A DNA stretch of 64,000 bases, from assembly GCF_000218625.1 (NCBI RefSeq), contig NC_015672.1, positions 310,001 through 374,000 on the forward strand, in the 5' to 3' direction. Below are positions 42,850 to 55,946 of this stretch, one piece after another (the first letter of the stretch is position 1; each line of letters begins with the position of its first letter). Source of the stretch: Flexistipes sinusarabici DSM 4947 (GTDB lineage Bacteria; Chrysiogenota; Deferribacteres; Deferribacterales; Flexistipitaceae). The notes beneath the pieces were generated by a model, which saw nothing but the letters and a program-made list of their open reading frames with translations, was not told the DNA's origin and made no database searches. The translations under genes were made by a program, and so were the position numbers.

Positions 42850-43521
42850 TTGGATGATACAAATATACTGGAGAGTAAGCCCCTCCGTGAAAGAATTGCG
42901 GACAGGTTGAGATCTGATATTATAAAAGGTACATATAAAGACGGTGAGCGTCTCGTTGAGCCGAAGCTGGCTGAAATGCTCGGTATCAGCAGAACCCCTA
43001 TACGTGAAGCTTTGCGTCAGCTTGAAAATGAAGGATTTGTGGAAATAGTACCCAGAAAGGGAGCGGTAGTAAAGGAACTCACTCTTAAAGATATCGATGA
43101 TTTGTACGCAATTAAGGCTAATCTTGAGGGGCTTGCAGCTAAACAGGCTACAGAAAATATTTCTGAAAAAGATATAGAAAAGCTTAAGAGCATTAATGAA
43201 AAATTTTTTAAGATTTCATCCGGCAAAAAAAATATCATTGAAGAATATCTGAAATATAATTTAGATTTTCATAATATGTTTATTGTGTTATCAAGGAACC
43301 ATAAACTCATAGAAATTTTAAAAGGGCTTGATAAAAACTTTCAGCGTTTGAAATCAATACTTGTTTCCAAGTCTGACAGGGCGGAAGAGGCCAGAAAAGA
43401 ACATGAAGAAATTATTAAGGCTTTTGCCACCAAAGATCCTGATTTGGCGGAAAAAACGGTAAGATGGCATATAGAGAACGGCTGGGAGTATCTCAGAACA
43501 AAACTTAAAAAGAGGTATTAA
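42850..43521 (+). CDS. GntR-family transcriptional regulator (FCD domain), first of a tandem pair
   Basis: 223 residues, TTG start with weak ribosome binding site. Winged helix: LRERIADRLRSDIIKGTYKDGERLVEPKLAEMLGISRTPIREALRQLENEGFVEIVPRKGAVV. The FCD ligand domain follows, with LDFHNMFIVLSRN and RKEHEEIIKAFATKDPDLAEKTVRWHIENG, carrying the Asp and two His that bind metal in this class. The next gene is a paralogue of the same length. Target genes unknown; purine genes lie downstream. Confidence 0.9.
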   Translation: MDDTNILESKPLRERIADRLRSDIIKGTYKDGERLVEPKLAEMLGISRTPIREALRQLENEGFVEIVPRKGAVVKELTLKDIDDLYAIKANLEGLAAKQATENISEKDIEKLKSINEKFFKISSGKKNIIEEYLKYNLDFHNMFIVLSRNHKLIEILKGLDKNFQRLKSILVSKSDRAEEARKEHEEIIKAFATKDPDLAEKTVRWHIENGWEYLRTKLKKRY

Positions 43522-43523
43522 CA

Positions 43524-44189
43524 TTGAAAGAGCTTAATATCGACAGTACTCCGTTAAGTGAGCGCATAGCAGGGACTATAAGGGATTATATCCTTAAAGG
43601 AAGGATTAAACAGGGTGAGCGTTTGACAGAGCCCAGACTTTCCAAACTGCTTGGCATAAGCAGAACGCCAATAAGGGAAGCTTTGCGTATTCTCGAAATG
43701 GAAGGGTTTATTGAGATTTTCCCCAGACGCGGTGCGGTTGTTACAGATGTTACAGACAAAGATGTTGATGAGATATTTATTCTAAAGGTAAAGCTGGAGT
43801 CCTTGGCTGCCAAGCTTGCCGCTGAGCACCTTAGTGACGAAGATATTGCGGAACTTGAGGAGTTGAACGAAAGAATGGAAAAGTTTGCTGATGCAAAAAA
43901 TGTATCCATTCTCATAAAATTGAATTCAGAATTTCATAACCTTATCATTTCCAAATGCGAAAATACACGTCTTGCTAAATTTCTCGAAGCCCTGCTGAGA
44001 CAGTTTAAGAGGGCGACAGCCTATTCTTTTACCGAAGCCGGCAGAATTCAGCGGGTGATTGAAGAGCATAAAGAGATTATTGAATCTTTTAAAAAGCGTG
44101 ATTCCGAGATGGCTGAAGAGCTTATGGCAAAGCATATTCAGAATGGATGGCAGTTTATCAAATCCAGAGTAAGCGGCGAAGTTATTTAA
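43524..44189 (+). CDS. GntR-family transcriptional regulator (FCD domain), second of a tandem pair
   Basis: 221 residues, TTG start 2 bases after the previous stop, GAGG 9 bases upstream. The helix-turn-helix LLGISRTPIREALRILEMEGFIEIFPRRGAVV is nearly the same as in its neighbour; the FCD domain (NSEFHNLIISKCENTR, EEHKEIIESFKKRDSEMAEELMAKHIQNG) is more diverged. A local duplication followed by change of the ligand domain fits. The pair may form heterodimers or bind the same operator with different signals. Confidence 0.9.
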   Translation: MKELNIDSTPLSERIAGTIRDYILKGRIKQGERLTEPRLSKLLGISRTPIREALRILEMEGFIEIFPRRGAVVTDVTDKDVDEIFILKVKLESLAAKLAAEHLSDEDIAELEELNERMEKFADAKNVSILIKLNSEFHNLIISKCENTRLAKFLEALLRQFKRATAYSFTEAGRIQRVIEEHKEIIESFKKRDSEMAEELMAKHIQNGWQFIKSRVSGEVI

Positions 44190-44255
44190 TCTTGTTTTTT
44201 CTATAATTCGTTGTATCTTATCAGTTTTCCAGTTGTTTACATCCTTAAAAAAGTG

Positions 44256-44284
44256 GTGACTGTGCACTTTTATTGTGTTATATA
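44256..44284 (+). promoter_or_regulatory. Possible promoter of purSQLF
   Basis: GTGACT (44256-44261), 17-bp spacer, TATATA (44279-44284), 23 bases before the purS ATG. The -35 match is weak. TATAAT at 44200 in a TTGTTT context upstream is a second candidate. Confidence 0.35.
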
Positions 44285-44307
44285 CCCAAAAAATGTTGGA
44301 GTGAAAA

Positions 44308-44541
44308 ATGAAAGTCAAGGTTGAAGTGAGATTTAAAGAGGGAGTTCTTGACCCGGAAGGTCAGACTATTCTGAATACTTTGAACAGAAAGGGTTATGAT
44401 TTTGTCAGCGATGTCAGGGTTGGCAAAGTTATCGAGCTGGAAGTCGAAGACGGTATTGAAAGGTATGAGCAAAAAATAGAAGAAATCTGTCATTCCATTC
44501 TGGCCAATCCGATAATAGAAGACTACAGAATAATTTATTAA
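44308..44541 (+). CDS. purS: Phosphoribosylformylglycinamidine synthase subunit PurS
   Basis: 77 residues, normal for PurS: VKVEVRFKEGVLDPEGQTILNTLNRKGYDFVSDVRVGKVIELEVE. It is the small structural subunit that joins PurQ and PurL in the FGAM synthetase complex (fourth step of purine synthesis). First gene of purSQLF; GGAGTG upstream. Confidence 0.95.
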   Translation: MKVKVEVRFKEGVLDPEGQTILNTLNRKGYDFVSDVRVGKVIELEVEDGIERYEQKIEEICHSILANPIIEDYRIIY

Positions 44542-44560
44542 AATAGTAAAAGGTGAAGAT

Positions 44561-45256
44561 ATGAAAGCAGGGGTTGTTGTCTTTCCCGGTTCCAATTGTG
44601 ACCATGACTGTTATTATGCCCTAAACAGCATACTCGGGATTAATACTGAATATATATGGCATAAAGAAGGCAGTGTAAAAGGCTTTGATCTTCTCGTATT
44701 ACCCGGCGGATTTTCGTATGGTGACTATCTTAGATGCGGAGCTATAGCAAAGCATTCTCCTGTAGTGGATGCAGTGGTTGATTTTGCAGAGAAAGGCGGC
44801 CATGTTCTGGGGATATGCAATGGTTTTCAGGTTCTTACAGAATCGGGACTGTTGCCGGGAGCTTTGATCAGAAATAAAAATCTTAAATTTATCTGTGAAT
44901 ATGTCAGCGTGATTGTGGAAAATGCGAAAACGGGGTTTACATCCTACTATAATGACGGAGAAATACTGAATATCCCCATTGCTCATATGGACGGCAATTA
45001 TTACATTGATGAAAAGGGGCTGAATGACCTGCTGGAAAATGAGCAGGTGGTTTTCAGGTACTGCGATGCAGACGGGGGGATCAGTGAAGAGGATAATCCT
45101 AACGGCTCCGTTTATAATATTGCCGGTGTAATAAATAAAAAAGGCAATATAATGGGGATGATGCCGCATCCGGAAAGATGCTGTGAGCCTTTGTTGGGGG
45201 GCAATCACGGCTATTATCTGTTTGAATCGATAAAAAATTTTCTTAAAGGTGCATAA
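44561..45256 (+). CDS. purQ: Phosphoribosylformylglycinamidine synthase glutaminase subunit PurQ
   Basis: 231 residues, class I glutamine amidotransferase: FPGSNCDHDCYYAL at the start, LPGGFSYGDYLRCGAIA, the nucleophile Cys in VLGICNGFQVLTESGLLPGAL, and the His-Glu of MMPHPERCCEP. It supplies ammonia to PurL. The purL ATG follows the stop directly. Confidence 0.96.
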   Translation: MKAGVVVFPGSNCDHDCYYALNSILGINTEYIWHKEGSVKGFDLLVLPGGFSYGDYLRCGAIAKHSPVVDAVVDFAEKGGHVLGICNGFQVLTESGLLPGALIRNKNLKFICEYVSVIVENAKTGFTSYYNDGEILNIPIAHMDGNYYIDEKGLNDLLENEQVVFRYCDADGGISEEDNPNGSVYNIAGVINKKGNIMGMMPHPERCCEPLLGGNHGYYLFESIKNFLKGA

Positions 45257-47488
45257 ATGGGAGTCTACGAAAAATTTAAATATCCCGGCGTTAATCTGAA
45301 AGTTGCCATGGAAATGGGACTTAAAGAGGATGAGTATAAAAATGCCTGTGATATATTGGGTCGTGAACCGAATTATATAGAGCTGGGTGTTATTACTGCT
45401 ATGTGGAGTGAGCACTGCAGTTACAAAAGCAGCAAAAAACATCTGAAAAAATTTCCAACAGAAGCTGAGTGGGTTGTTCAGGGTCCCGGTGAAAATGCCG
45501 GTATTATTGAAGTTGACGGTGATATTTGTGCCTGTTTTAAAGTGGAAAGTCACAACCATCCTTCCTACATAGAGCCATACCAGGGTGCAGCTACCGGAGT
45601 GGGAGGAATACTACGGGATGTCTTTACAATGGGTGCAAGGCCGGTGTGCGCAATGAATTCACTGAGATTCGGCCCTTTGAATAATGACGAGAGTGTACAT
45701 TTGTTGGAAGGTGTAGTTTCAGGGATAGCCGGATATGGCAACTGTTTTGGCGTTCCGACTGTCGGCGGTGAAATATACTTTCATGAAACTTATCAAAAAA
45801 ATCCCCTTGTCAACGCTTTTGCCTTGGGGCTTGTGGATAGAGATAAAATTTTCTATGCAAAGGCAGAAGGTAAGGGTAATCCCATTATATATGTCGGGGC
45901 AAAAACAGGTAAAGACGGTATTCATGGAGCCACCATGGCGAGTGAGGAATTCAGCGAGGAGAGTGAATCGAAAAGGCCTAATGTGCAAATTGGCGACCCT
46001 TTCAAGGAAAAACTTCTTCTGGAGGCCTGTCTGGAACTTATGCAGACAGATTATATAGTGGGGATTCAGGATATGGGAGCGGCAGGTCTGAGCAGTTCCT
46101 CTTTTGAGATGGCTTCCAAATCGGATACAGGTGTTGAACTGGACCTTGAAAAAGTTCCTGTGAGAGAAACAGGCATGACACCCTATGAAATAATGCTGTC
46201 AGAATCTCAGGAGAGAATGCTGCTGATTGCTAAGAAAGGTTATGAAAGTAAAGTCAAAGAAATTTTCGACAAATGGGATTTGGATGCCGAGGTTATAGGC
46301 AAGGTAACAGATGACGGTTTCGTCCGATTGAACTGGAACGGCGAGGAAGTGGCAAATCTGCCGGCTAAATCTTTGGCGGATGATGCTCCTGTTTATGATA
46401 GAAAATATGCCGAGCCTGAAAATCAGAGTCAAATAAAGAATTTTGATTTGAGTTCGGTCGATGATCCGGGAGGCTACCCTGCAATTCTGGCCAGAATGCT
46501 GTCTAATCCCAATATTGCATCAAAAAAATGGGTTTACAGACAGTATGATCATATGGTTCAGACAAATACGGTTTTTTTGCCCGGTTCAGATTCAGCACTG
46601 TTGAGAGTAAAGGGGAGCAATAAGGGGATAGCAGTTTCTTCTGACTGTAACGGAAGATACTGTTTTGTGGATCCTTATGAGGGGGGGAAAGCTGCCGTAC
46701 TAGAAAGTGCACTTAATGTAGCGGTATCCGGAGCCCGGCCGAAAGCAGTCAGTGATTGTCTGAATTTCGGCAATCCTGAAAAAGAAGGGGTAATGTGGCA
46801 GTTTGTAAGATCAACGGATGGCATGAGCGAAGCCTGCAAAATACTGAATACACCGGTGGTAAGCGGAAATGTTAGTTTCTATAATGAAACGGAATCAAAA
46901 GCAATTTTACCCACCCCTACAGTTGTGATGGTTGGGGTTTTGGACGATATAAATAAAAGAATCCCATCTTTTTTCAATAAAAGAGGCAGTAATATTATTG
47001 TTGCAGGGAATTTTAACCCTAAGATAGATGCAAGTGAATACCTGTATAAGATTCATAACAAACTTGAGGGAAGTGTAGGTGAAGTTGATCTAAAGCTTGG
47101 TTTGAGATTAATTGATTTTTTAGCAGAAGCAGCAGAAAAGGGTCTTATTTTATCAGCACACGATGTTTCTGATGGCGGCTTGTGTGTTTGTCTGGCTGAA
47201 ATGTGTTTTCACAAAGGGATCGGTGCCAGTATAGATATTAGCAGAGACATACGCACAGATGAGTTGCTGTTTGGGGAAAGTATGCCTTTGGTTTTACTGG
47301 AAGTGGACGATTTGCATTTAAAAGGGGTTGAAAATTTACTCGAAAATAATAATATTCTTTTCGAAAAACTCGGTAAGACAAACGGTGATTTGCTTACAAT
47401 CCGTCATAACGGTCATCTCGTGATCGATGAGAAAGTTGAAGCTGCAGCAGAGGTTTATAATGAGTCTCTCGGAGAATTAATGCAATGA
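45257..47488 (+). CDS. purL: Phosphoribosylformylglycinamidine synthase subunit PurL
   Basis: 743 residues, small-type PurL. Key segments: [72 protein letters not shown], and [21 protein letters not shown]. It converts FGAR, ATP and ammonia to FGAM. The 3' end overlaps purF by 4 bases (ATGA). The ribosome binding site lies in the end of purQ. Confidence 0.97.
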   Translation: MGVYEKFKYPGVNLKVAMEMGLKEDEYKNACDILGREPNYIELGVITAMWSEHCSYKSSKKHLKKFPTEAEWVVQGPGENAGIIEVDGDICACFKVESHNHPSYIEPYQGAATGVGGILRDVFTMGARPVCAMNSLRFGPLNNDESVHLLEGVVSGIAGYGNCFGVPTVGGEIYFHETYQKNPLVNAFALGLVDRDKIFYAKAEGKGNPIIYVGAKTGKDGIHGATMASEEFSEESESKRPNVQIGDPFKEKLLLEACLELMQTDYIVGIQDMGAAGLSSSSFEMASKSDTGVELDLEKVPVRETGMTPYEIMLSESQERMLLIAKKGYESKVKEIFDKWDLDAEVIGKVTDDGFVRLNWNGEEVANLPAKSLADDAPVYDRKYAEPENQSQIKNFDLSSVDDPGGYPAILARMLSNPNIASKKWVYRQYDHMVQTNTVFLPGSDSALLRVKGSNKGIAVSSDCNGRYCFVDPYEGGKAAVLESALNVAVSGARPKAVSDCLNFGNPEKEGVMWQFVRSTDGMSEACKILNTPVVSGNVSFYNETESKAILPTPTVVMVGVLDDINKRIPSFFNKRGSNIIVAGNFNPKIDASEYLYKIHNKLEGSVGEVDLKLGLRLIDFLAEAAEKGLILSAHDVSDGGLCVCLAEMCFHKGIGASIDISRDIRTDELLFGESMPLVLLEVDDLHLKGVENLLENNNILFEKLGKTNGDLLTIRHNGHLVIDEKVEAAAEVYNESLGELMQ

Positions 47489-48876
47489 TATTTGATAAGT
47501 TTAAAGAGGAATGTGGAGTTGCCGGTGTATACGGTGACAGCGAAGCGGCTAATCTTGTATATCTGTGCCTCTATGCTTTGCAGCACAGAGGGCAGGAAGG
47601 CGCTGGTATTGCTTCCTCTGACGGTGAAAAGATAAACTATGAAAGAGGGCAGGGACTTGTTGCCGATATCTTTTCCGAGGAAAGACTGAGCAAGCTCAAA
47701 GGTGATATGGCTGTTGGACACAATAGATATTCCACGGCCGGAGAAAACCATATAAAAAATACTCAGCCCATTGTTGCTGATATAAGCAAAGGTTCCATCG
47801 CCCTTTCACATAACGGGAATATAGTTAATGCCGATGAGATAAAGCACGAACTTGTGCAAAACGGAGCAATATTTACTTCCACATCCGATAGTGAAATTAT
47901 CATCCATCTTTTGGCAAAAAGTAAAAAGGATAATCTGATAGACGCTATCATTTCCTCTTTGCTAAAACTGAAAGGAGCTTATTCTTTATTGCTTATGACA
48001 AAGGGGACGATGATAGGTGTCCGGGACCCGTTCGGTTTTCGTCCGCTTATTTTGGGAAAAATAAGGACAGGTCACGTTCTGGTCAGTGAAACGTGTGCAC
48101 TGGATTTGATTGAAGCTGAGTTCATAAGGGAAATTGAACCCGGTGAGATGGTGATTATCAATGATGAGGGCATCCGAAGTATTTATCCATTTGAAAAAGA
48201 GAAACCAAAACCCTGTATATTTGAACATATATATTTTGCCAGACCGGATTCTTTTTTATTCGGTACAGATGTTTATTCAGTCAGAAAAAGAATGGGCCAG
48301 AAACTTGCCGAGGAAGCGCCGGTGGATGCCGATGTGGTGATGCCCGTTCCTGACTCAGGGGTTGTTGCAACCCTTGGATATTCTGAAGCCAGCGGAATAC
48401 CTTATGAGCATGGGCTTATCAGAAACCACTATGTCGGCAGAACATTTATAGAGCCTGCCCAGTCCATCAGGCATTTTGGAGTAAAAATCAAACTCAATGC
48501 CGTTAAATCCATAATAAAGGGAAAAAGAGTGATTGTCGTGGATGATTCCATTGTAAGAGGAACCACCAGCAGAAAGATTGTGAAAATGCTAAGGGAAGCG
48601 GGAGCATTAGAGGTGCATTTCAGAATCAGTTCGCCGCCGACAAGATTCCCCTGTTTTTACGGAATTGATACTCCCACCCGAAAGGAACTGATTGCTTCAA
48701 CACACACTGTGGAGGAAATAAGAAAATATATTACAGCTGATTCCCTTGCATACCTGAGCAGGGAAGGGATGTTTGAATGCTCAAGAAACGGCGATTTCTG
48801 TGATGCATGTTTCAGCGGCGATTATCCGACAATATATAAATTTGGTGATGACAGTAACCCAAGAGATGAGGTGTAA
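47485..48876 (+). CDS. purF: Amidophosphoribosyltransferase PurF
   Basis: 463 residues. After a 9-residue propeptide the nucleophile is Cys10 ([11 protein letters not shown]). The Ntn glutaminase domain includes [20 protein letters not shown] and [11 protein letters not shown]. The PRPP-binding loop is [18 protein letters not shown]. Cysteines in FPCFYGID and [17 protein letters not shown] fit the 4Fe-4S cluster of Bacillus-type PurF. It makes phosphoribosylamine, the first step of purine synthesis. The selenoprotein candidate starts 2 bases after its stop. Confidence 0.97.
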   Translation: MIFDKFKEECGVAGVYGDSEAANLVYLCLYALQHRGQEGAGIASSDGEKINYERGQGLVADIFSEERLSKLKGDMAVGHNRYSTAGENHIKNTQPIVADISKGSIALSHNGNIVNADEIKHELVQNGAIFTSTSDSEIIIHLLAKSKKDNLIDAIISSLLKLKGAYSLLLMTKGTMIGVRDPFGFRPLILGKIRTGHVLVSETCALDLIEAEFIREIEPGEMVIINDEGIRSIYPFEKEKPKPCIFEHIYFARPDSFLFGTDVYSVRKRMGQKLAEEAPVDADVVMPVPDSGVVATLGYSEASGIPYEHGLIRNHYVGRTFIEPAQSIRHFGVKIKLNAVKSIIKGKRVIVVDDSIVRGTTSRKIVKMLREAGALEVHFRISSPPTRFPCFYGIDTPTRKELIASTHTVEEIRKYITADSLAYLSREGMFECSRNGDFCDACFSGDYPTIYKFGDDSNPRDEV

Positions 48877-48878
48877 GA

Positions 48879-49220
48879 ATGGATAAACCGGAAATCAGGA
48901 TTTTTGGCTCAAGTTCCGATTTTGAGTCCGGCTGAAGCCCTTCATATTTTCCCGCAGGCTGCGGGAAGAGCGAAGATCCTTACTTTGAATTTTATGTTGC
49001 TCTGGATGCTTATTTGACCAAGAACGACTGCAGGGATTATGATATAAAATATATTGATATTTCCACACCGGAAGTTTTGGATTATCTGGAGGATGTTAAC
49101 AATATAGTAGAGGGCAGGCTGCCCCTGCCTTATGTTTCTCTGGACGGCAGGCCGTTTTGCTGGGGTATTGAAGATGCCGGTAAAGCATACGAAAAACTGA
49201 AAGAAAAGATATGTCCTTAA
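48879..49220 (+). CDS. Predicted selenoprotein with thioredoxin-like fold (in-frame UGA at codon 19)
   Basis: An ATG 2 bases after purF, with GAGGTG 6 bases upstream, opens a frame of 113 codons that is uninterrupted except for TGA at 48933-48935. Reading it as selenocysteine gives MDKPEIRIFGSSSDFESG-U-SPSYFPAGCGK and on to EKLKEKICP. The start (IRIFG strand, then a redox-active turn) and DYDIKYIDISTPEVLDYLEDV, LPLPYVSLDGRPF resemble YuzD-like thioredoxin-fold proteins; there Cys replaces U. A second Cys lies 9 residues after U. A SECIS-like hairpin follows the UGA. Coding pattern and homology-like features continue on both sides of the UGA. The alternative is a single nonsense mutation. Confidence 0.68.
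48947..48969 (+). promoter_or_regulatory. Candidate bacterial SECIS element
   Basis: Perfect 8-bp stem TTCCCGCA (48949-48956) / TGCGGGAA (48960-48967), loop GGC; a T-G and a T-A pair extend it by two. The loop starts 22 nt after the UGA, within the 16-37 nt range known for bacterial SECIS, and the loop has G at its first two positions, as the SelB-binding consensus asks. Confidence 0.65.
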
Positions 49221-49234
49221 GTTTTAACTATTTA

Positions 49235-49297
49235 AGAGCTTTGAATAATTGAGGAAGTGTGGTCTAAGACTGAGAAAAGCACATTATTCAAGGCTCT
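49235..49297 (+). other. Long imperfect inverted repeat after the selenoprotein gene
   Basis: AGAGCTTTGAATAAT (49235-49249) and ATTATTCAAGGCTCT (49283-49297), 15 paired positions with one G-U, loop 33 nt, no U-tract. It lies in the 244-bp gap before the trmR-like gene. Half of it (AAGAGCTTTGAATAA) recurs at 57275. Confidence 0.5.
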
Positions 49298-49464
49298 CTA
49301 TCAAGCACTTTTTCTCTTTTTAACTTGAATTGTAATGTTTTTAAAAAAAATCAATGTTTGTTTAATGTATATTTTTTTGAAGATAAATAGAATTTTGGAA
49401 TTAGTTGAAAGATAGTCGCAAAAATGCTATTTTCAGAGTATAAAATTTTATTCAGGACAGTTAA

Positions 49465-50083
49465 ATGCAGAGCGAATTGATGTATCCTTTTCTTGAAAAT
49501 TTTCTAAACTCATATGAATCGATAGATATCGAGAAAATATACTCTTATTCCCTAAATAATAAAATACCGGCTGTCGATAAGAGTGTGGGAGAGGTTTTAC
49601 GTTTTCTGGTTCAGCTTAAGAATCCGGAAAATATTCTGGAGCTTGGATGCGGAGCCGGAGTGGCTACCAAATACCTGCTGTTTAGTGACAAAATAAAGCT
49701 TACCGCAGTTGACTACAATGCCGACAGGCTGGGAAAGGCAAAGGAGCATTTCAGCCCTTCGGATAATGTGGAGTTTGTTTTTGATAAGGCTGAAAATTTT
49801 CTTAACAAAACTGAAGATTATTACGATTTTGTTTTTGTTGATACAATAAAAAGGGAGTATCCAGGCATCTGGCATATGATCCGTAGAAAACTGAAAAACA
49901 ACGCTTTGGTGATCTTTGATGATATATTGCTTTATGGATACACACTTTTTGAAGATGCTGAAATCCCCGGCAGATATATCCAGTCAGTAAAGGAATTGAG
50001 AAATTTTATAAATGAGATTAAGTGCAGGTATCCATCAAATTCTTCTGTTATTCCAATCGGAAACGGTTTATTATTGATAAATC

Positions 50084-50097
<14 letters not shown>
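49465..50097 (+). CDS. O-methyltransferase, TrmR-like (tRNA 5-hydroxyuridine methyltransferase)
   Basis: 210 residues, class I methyltransferase of the O-methyltransferase 3 family. SAM-binding motif NILELGCGAGVATKYLL, acidic loop LTAVDYNADRLGKAKEHF, and metal-site-like YDFVFVDTIKREYPGI and VIFDDILLYG. In Bacillus, trmR lies beside the U32 peptidase-like genes that hydroxylate U34 of tRNA; here the same neighbour overlaps by 14 bases. So methylation of 5-hydroxyuridine to 5-methoxyuridine in tRNA is the most likely job. Confidence 0.75.
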
Positions 50098-53261
<3,164 letters not shown>

Positions 53262-53262
<1 letters not shown>

Positions 53263-54074
53263 TGGCTGAAAAAACAGTGTATATATTATCAGATGGAACC
53301 GGTCAAAGTGCCATAAATATTGTAAAAGCGTGCCTGATTCAGTTTGAGGATCCGGAGATTAAGCTTTCGGTGTATTCAAAGGTTGATAATGAGGACAAGA
53401 TTGTGAATATTCTGGAAAAAGCTGGACGCAACAGGGCCTTTGTGGCTTTTACCATTGCCAAGAAATCGTTGAGAAGGCTGGTTCACGAGGTATGCCATAA
53501 AAGAGAAATAATTCACCATGATATTTTGGGGCCACCGGTGGAAAAACTGAGTGCTTTTTTGGACAGTGAACCGATTGAAAATCCCAATCTGCTGAGAAAG
53601 GTGGACAGTAAATATTTTAAACGTATAGAGGCCATAGAGTTTTCAATCAATCATGATGACGGCAAAAATCTTAAAAATCTTGAAGAAGCGGATATAATAA
53701 TTTTAGGTCTTTCAAGGACATCAAAGACGCCGACTTCATTTTTTCTTGCTCAGCAGGGTTACAAGGTTGTGAATATACCAGTTATCCCTGAAGTGGGGAT
53801 TCCGGAAGAAGTGTATAAGGCTGATCAGAATAAAATAGTCTGTCTCATGATGGAGCCTGATATACTGCAGAAAATTCGTATAGAGCGTTTGAAACATTAC
53901 AGAACTATGAGCAAATATACAAATATTAACAATATCCTTGAAGAAGTGGAGTTTATGTATGCATTGAAAGATAAGCACAGAGAATGGCATATAGTTGATA
54001 CGACAAATAAGTCTGTAGAAGAGACGGCAAGGGAAGTACTGATGAAAATTTACGGCAGAGAAATACAGCTGTGA
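53262..54074 (+). CDS. Pyruvate, phosphate dikinase / PEP synthase regulatory protein
   Basis: 270 residues of the DUF299 family. It starts VYILSDGTGQSAINIVKA, the P-loop is ILGLSRTSKTPTSFFLAQQGYKVVNIP, and EVEFMYALKDKHREWHIVDTTNKSVEETAREVL closes the chain. These proteins are both ADP-dependent kinase and phosphorylase acting on a Thr of PPDK or PEP synthase, so they switch the pyruvate to PEP step. Last gene of the trmR-trhP-ligA unit; an IS1380 gene follows. Confidence 0.93.
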
Positions 54075-54195
54075 CTTGTTTTTTGCGGCTGAATTCTTTA
54101 CTTTAAGATTGCATTAGGAGTTGCAAGCCACCTTTAAGATGTTGTAGATTAAGGTTTTAAGAAAACAAAAACCACAACCAAAAAGGTGACTTACA

Positions 54196-55515
54196 ATGAG
54201 CAAACTAAACTACAAATTAGAAAGAAGCAATGATAAAATTACCCCATTTGGTGGAATATCTTTGTTAATCCCACTGTTAGATAAGATGGGCATCCGAGAT
54301 TTCCTTGATAAAGAACTTGATCATCCAGGCTCTAACAGAGGCAAACCGCCATCTTCTAAAATAATTCCTGTTATTCTATCGATGATATGCGGTGGCAGGA
54401 GTTTCAGTGATATCGACAAACTTTCTTTTGATAAGGTTTTAAGCTATATCAGCGGTATTGAAGATATCCCGGATAGTTCCAGCATCAGTAGGTATTTTTC
54501 AAAAACAGAAAGCATGTTGGATGAAGTAGCAGTTAATAAAACAATCAGCAAACTGGGCAGTCTCAACTATAAAATAGTGAAAGATGCTTTAAAAAGAGAA
54601 AATTTATTTTCAGTTACTCTGGATCAGGACGCCACTTATGCAAAGGTGTATAAAAGGGATGCCAAGTATTGTTATAAGAAATTTAAAGCATACAGTTCTA
54701 TGACGTGTTTTATAGGAGAGAGCGGTTATTGTATAGACGAGGAATTTCGGGAAGGCAATGTAAGTGCCCAGGTTGGCATACTTGAACAGCTTCAGAGAGT
54801 CCATAAATATCTTGAATCTTGTGGTATAGAAGTATCCAATGTTCGTAATGATTCTGCCGGTTACCAATCTAAAGTATTGAATTACTGTTTTGATAACGAT
54901 TTAACGTTTTTTATAGGAGGTGACCTTGATAGTTCAGTTCGTAAAGGAATAAATCATATACCATCTGATTCATGGAAAAGATATAGAAATAGGTATGGAG
55001 ATGAAAGCGATAATGAGGAAATAGCAGAGTTTATTCACTGTATGGAAAACACTAAGGAGAGTTTCCGTATAATAGTTGTTCGTAAGAAAATTGAGTCAGA
55101 CAACCCCACAGTTCCGGAGCTTCTTGGTGATAAATATGAATATCGTGTTATTGCAACTAATTCAAAACTGGATGCAGAAAAGGTGGTACATTTTTATAAT
55201 TTGCGCGGTGTTTGTGAATACAATATAAAAGAAGCAAAGTATGGTTTTAATTTAAAAAGCTTTCCTTCGGGTAATCTTGCGGGTAACGGCTTATGGTTTA
55301 AGACAGGAGTACTGGCATATAATCTGATTATGTACCTCAAACGAATCATAATGGGAGGTGTCTATAAAAATAAAGAGATGGGTAGTATACGTTATCAGGT
55401 CATATCTATAGCGGGGAAACTTGTGTCCCACGGCGGTAATAAACTGAAGTTGTGCTGCAGTGTGGATATGTTCAAAAAAATGGAACAGTGGAGGACAGAA
55501 TGTTTAACGTTGTGA
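54196..55515 (+). CDS. IS1380-family transposase
   Basis: 439 residues, intact. N-terminal GGISLLIPLLDKMGIRDFLDK and the conserved GGRSFSDIDKLSFDKVLSYISGIEDIPDSSSISRYF are hallmarks of IS1380. Acidic candidates lie in VTLDQDATYAKVYKRD, NVRNDSAGYQSKVL and VCEYNIKEAKYGFNLKSFPSG (Glu). The ribosome binding site is AAGGTGA. I see AAAAAGGTGAC before and its near complement GTGACCTTTTTT after the gene, but could not fix the element ends or a target duplication. Confidence 0.92.
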   Translation: MSKLNYKLERSNDKITPFGGISLLIPLLDKMGIRDFLDKELDHPGSNRGKPPSSKIIPVILSMICGGRSFSDIDKLSFDKVLSYISGIEDIPDSSSISRYFSKTESMLDEVAVNKTISKLGSLNYKIVKDALKRENLFSVTLDQDATYAKVYKRDAKYCYKKFKAYSSMTCFIGESGYCIDEEFREGNVSAQVGILEQLQRVHKYLESCGIEVSNVRNDSAGYQSKVLNYCFDNDLTFFIGGDLDSSVRKGINHIPSDSWKRYRNRYGDESDNEEIAEFIHCMENTKESFRIIVVRKKIESDNPTVPELLGDKYEYRVIATNSKLDAEKVVHFYNLRGVCEYNIKEAKYGFNLKSFPSGNLAGNGLWFKTGVLAYNLIMYLKRIIMGGVYKNKEMGSIRYQVISIAGKLVSHGGNKLKLCCSVDMFKKMEQWRTECLTL

Positions 55516-55732
55516 CCTTTTTTCTTTACTTATGTTAACTTTGTGGACAATTCAGGCAATAGGCAGTATTGCTGTGTCTAAAAACGGTGTAAATGGAGAA
55601 AATTTATGCTTTAGTAAAGTATGAATGAAGTAATATTTGGAAAATCTTTTCTTGTATTTTAAAAACAACAGGAAAAATATCAAAATCGGAGTTTGTTATT
55701 TTCTAATGCAAAATTAAAGATACCAAATTTTG

Positions 55733-55761
55733 TTGACAGGGTGTAAATCCTGTGTTAAAGA
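55733..55761 (+). promoter_or_regulatory. Promoter of the porin gene
   Basis: TTGACA (55733-55738), 17-bp spacer, TAAAGA (55756-55761). Transcription from about 55768 would give a leader of roughly 180 nt. The rest of the 430-bp gene-free gap 55516-55732 is AT-rich and shows nothing else. Confidence 0.65.
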
Positions 55762-55767
55762 TTATTA

Positions 55768-55946
55768 GTATGCAAGATATTCAATAATTTGAAAAGGTGG
55801 TGATGCTGAGGAACAAGTTGAGTTGGCATTTTATTTAACAGAGCACCAGAACCATTCAAATCGTACTATTTGAAGTAAGTAATTAAAAAAGGTAGTAAAT
55901 CCCGACGGGGATTAAAATTAAGAAAAAACCTACAGGAGGAAGTATT
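55768..55946 (+). promoter_or_regulatory. Long 5' leader of the porin mRNA
   Basis: About 180 nt between the predicted start of transcription and the ATG. It includes AATCCC / GGGATT with loop GACG (55898-55913) and ends in ACAGGAGGAAG, a strong ribosome binding site. Long leaders of porin genes are common targets of Hfq and small RNAs; that is inference. Confidence 0.45.

Noticed and set aside
55891-55920. Sequence like a CRISPR repeat (AATCCCGACGGGGATT)
   Set aside because: Only one copy, no spacers, no cas genes; it lies in the leader of the porin mRNA.
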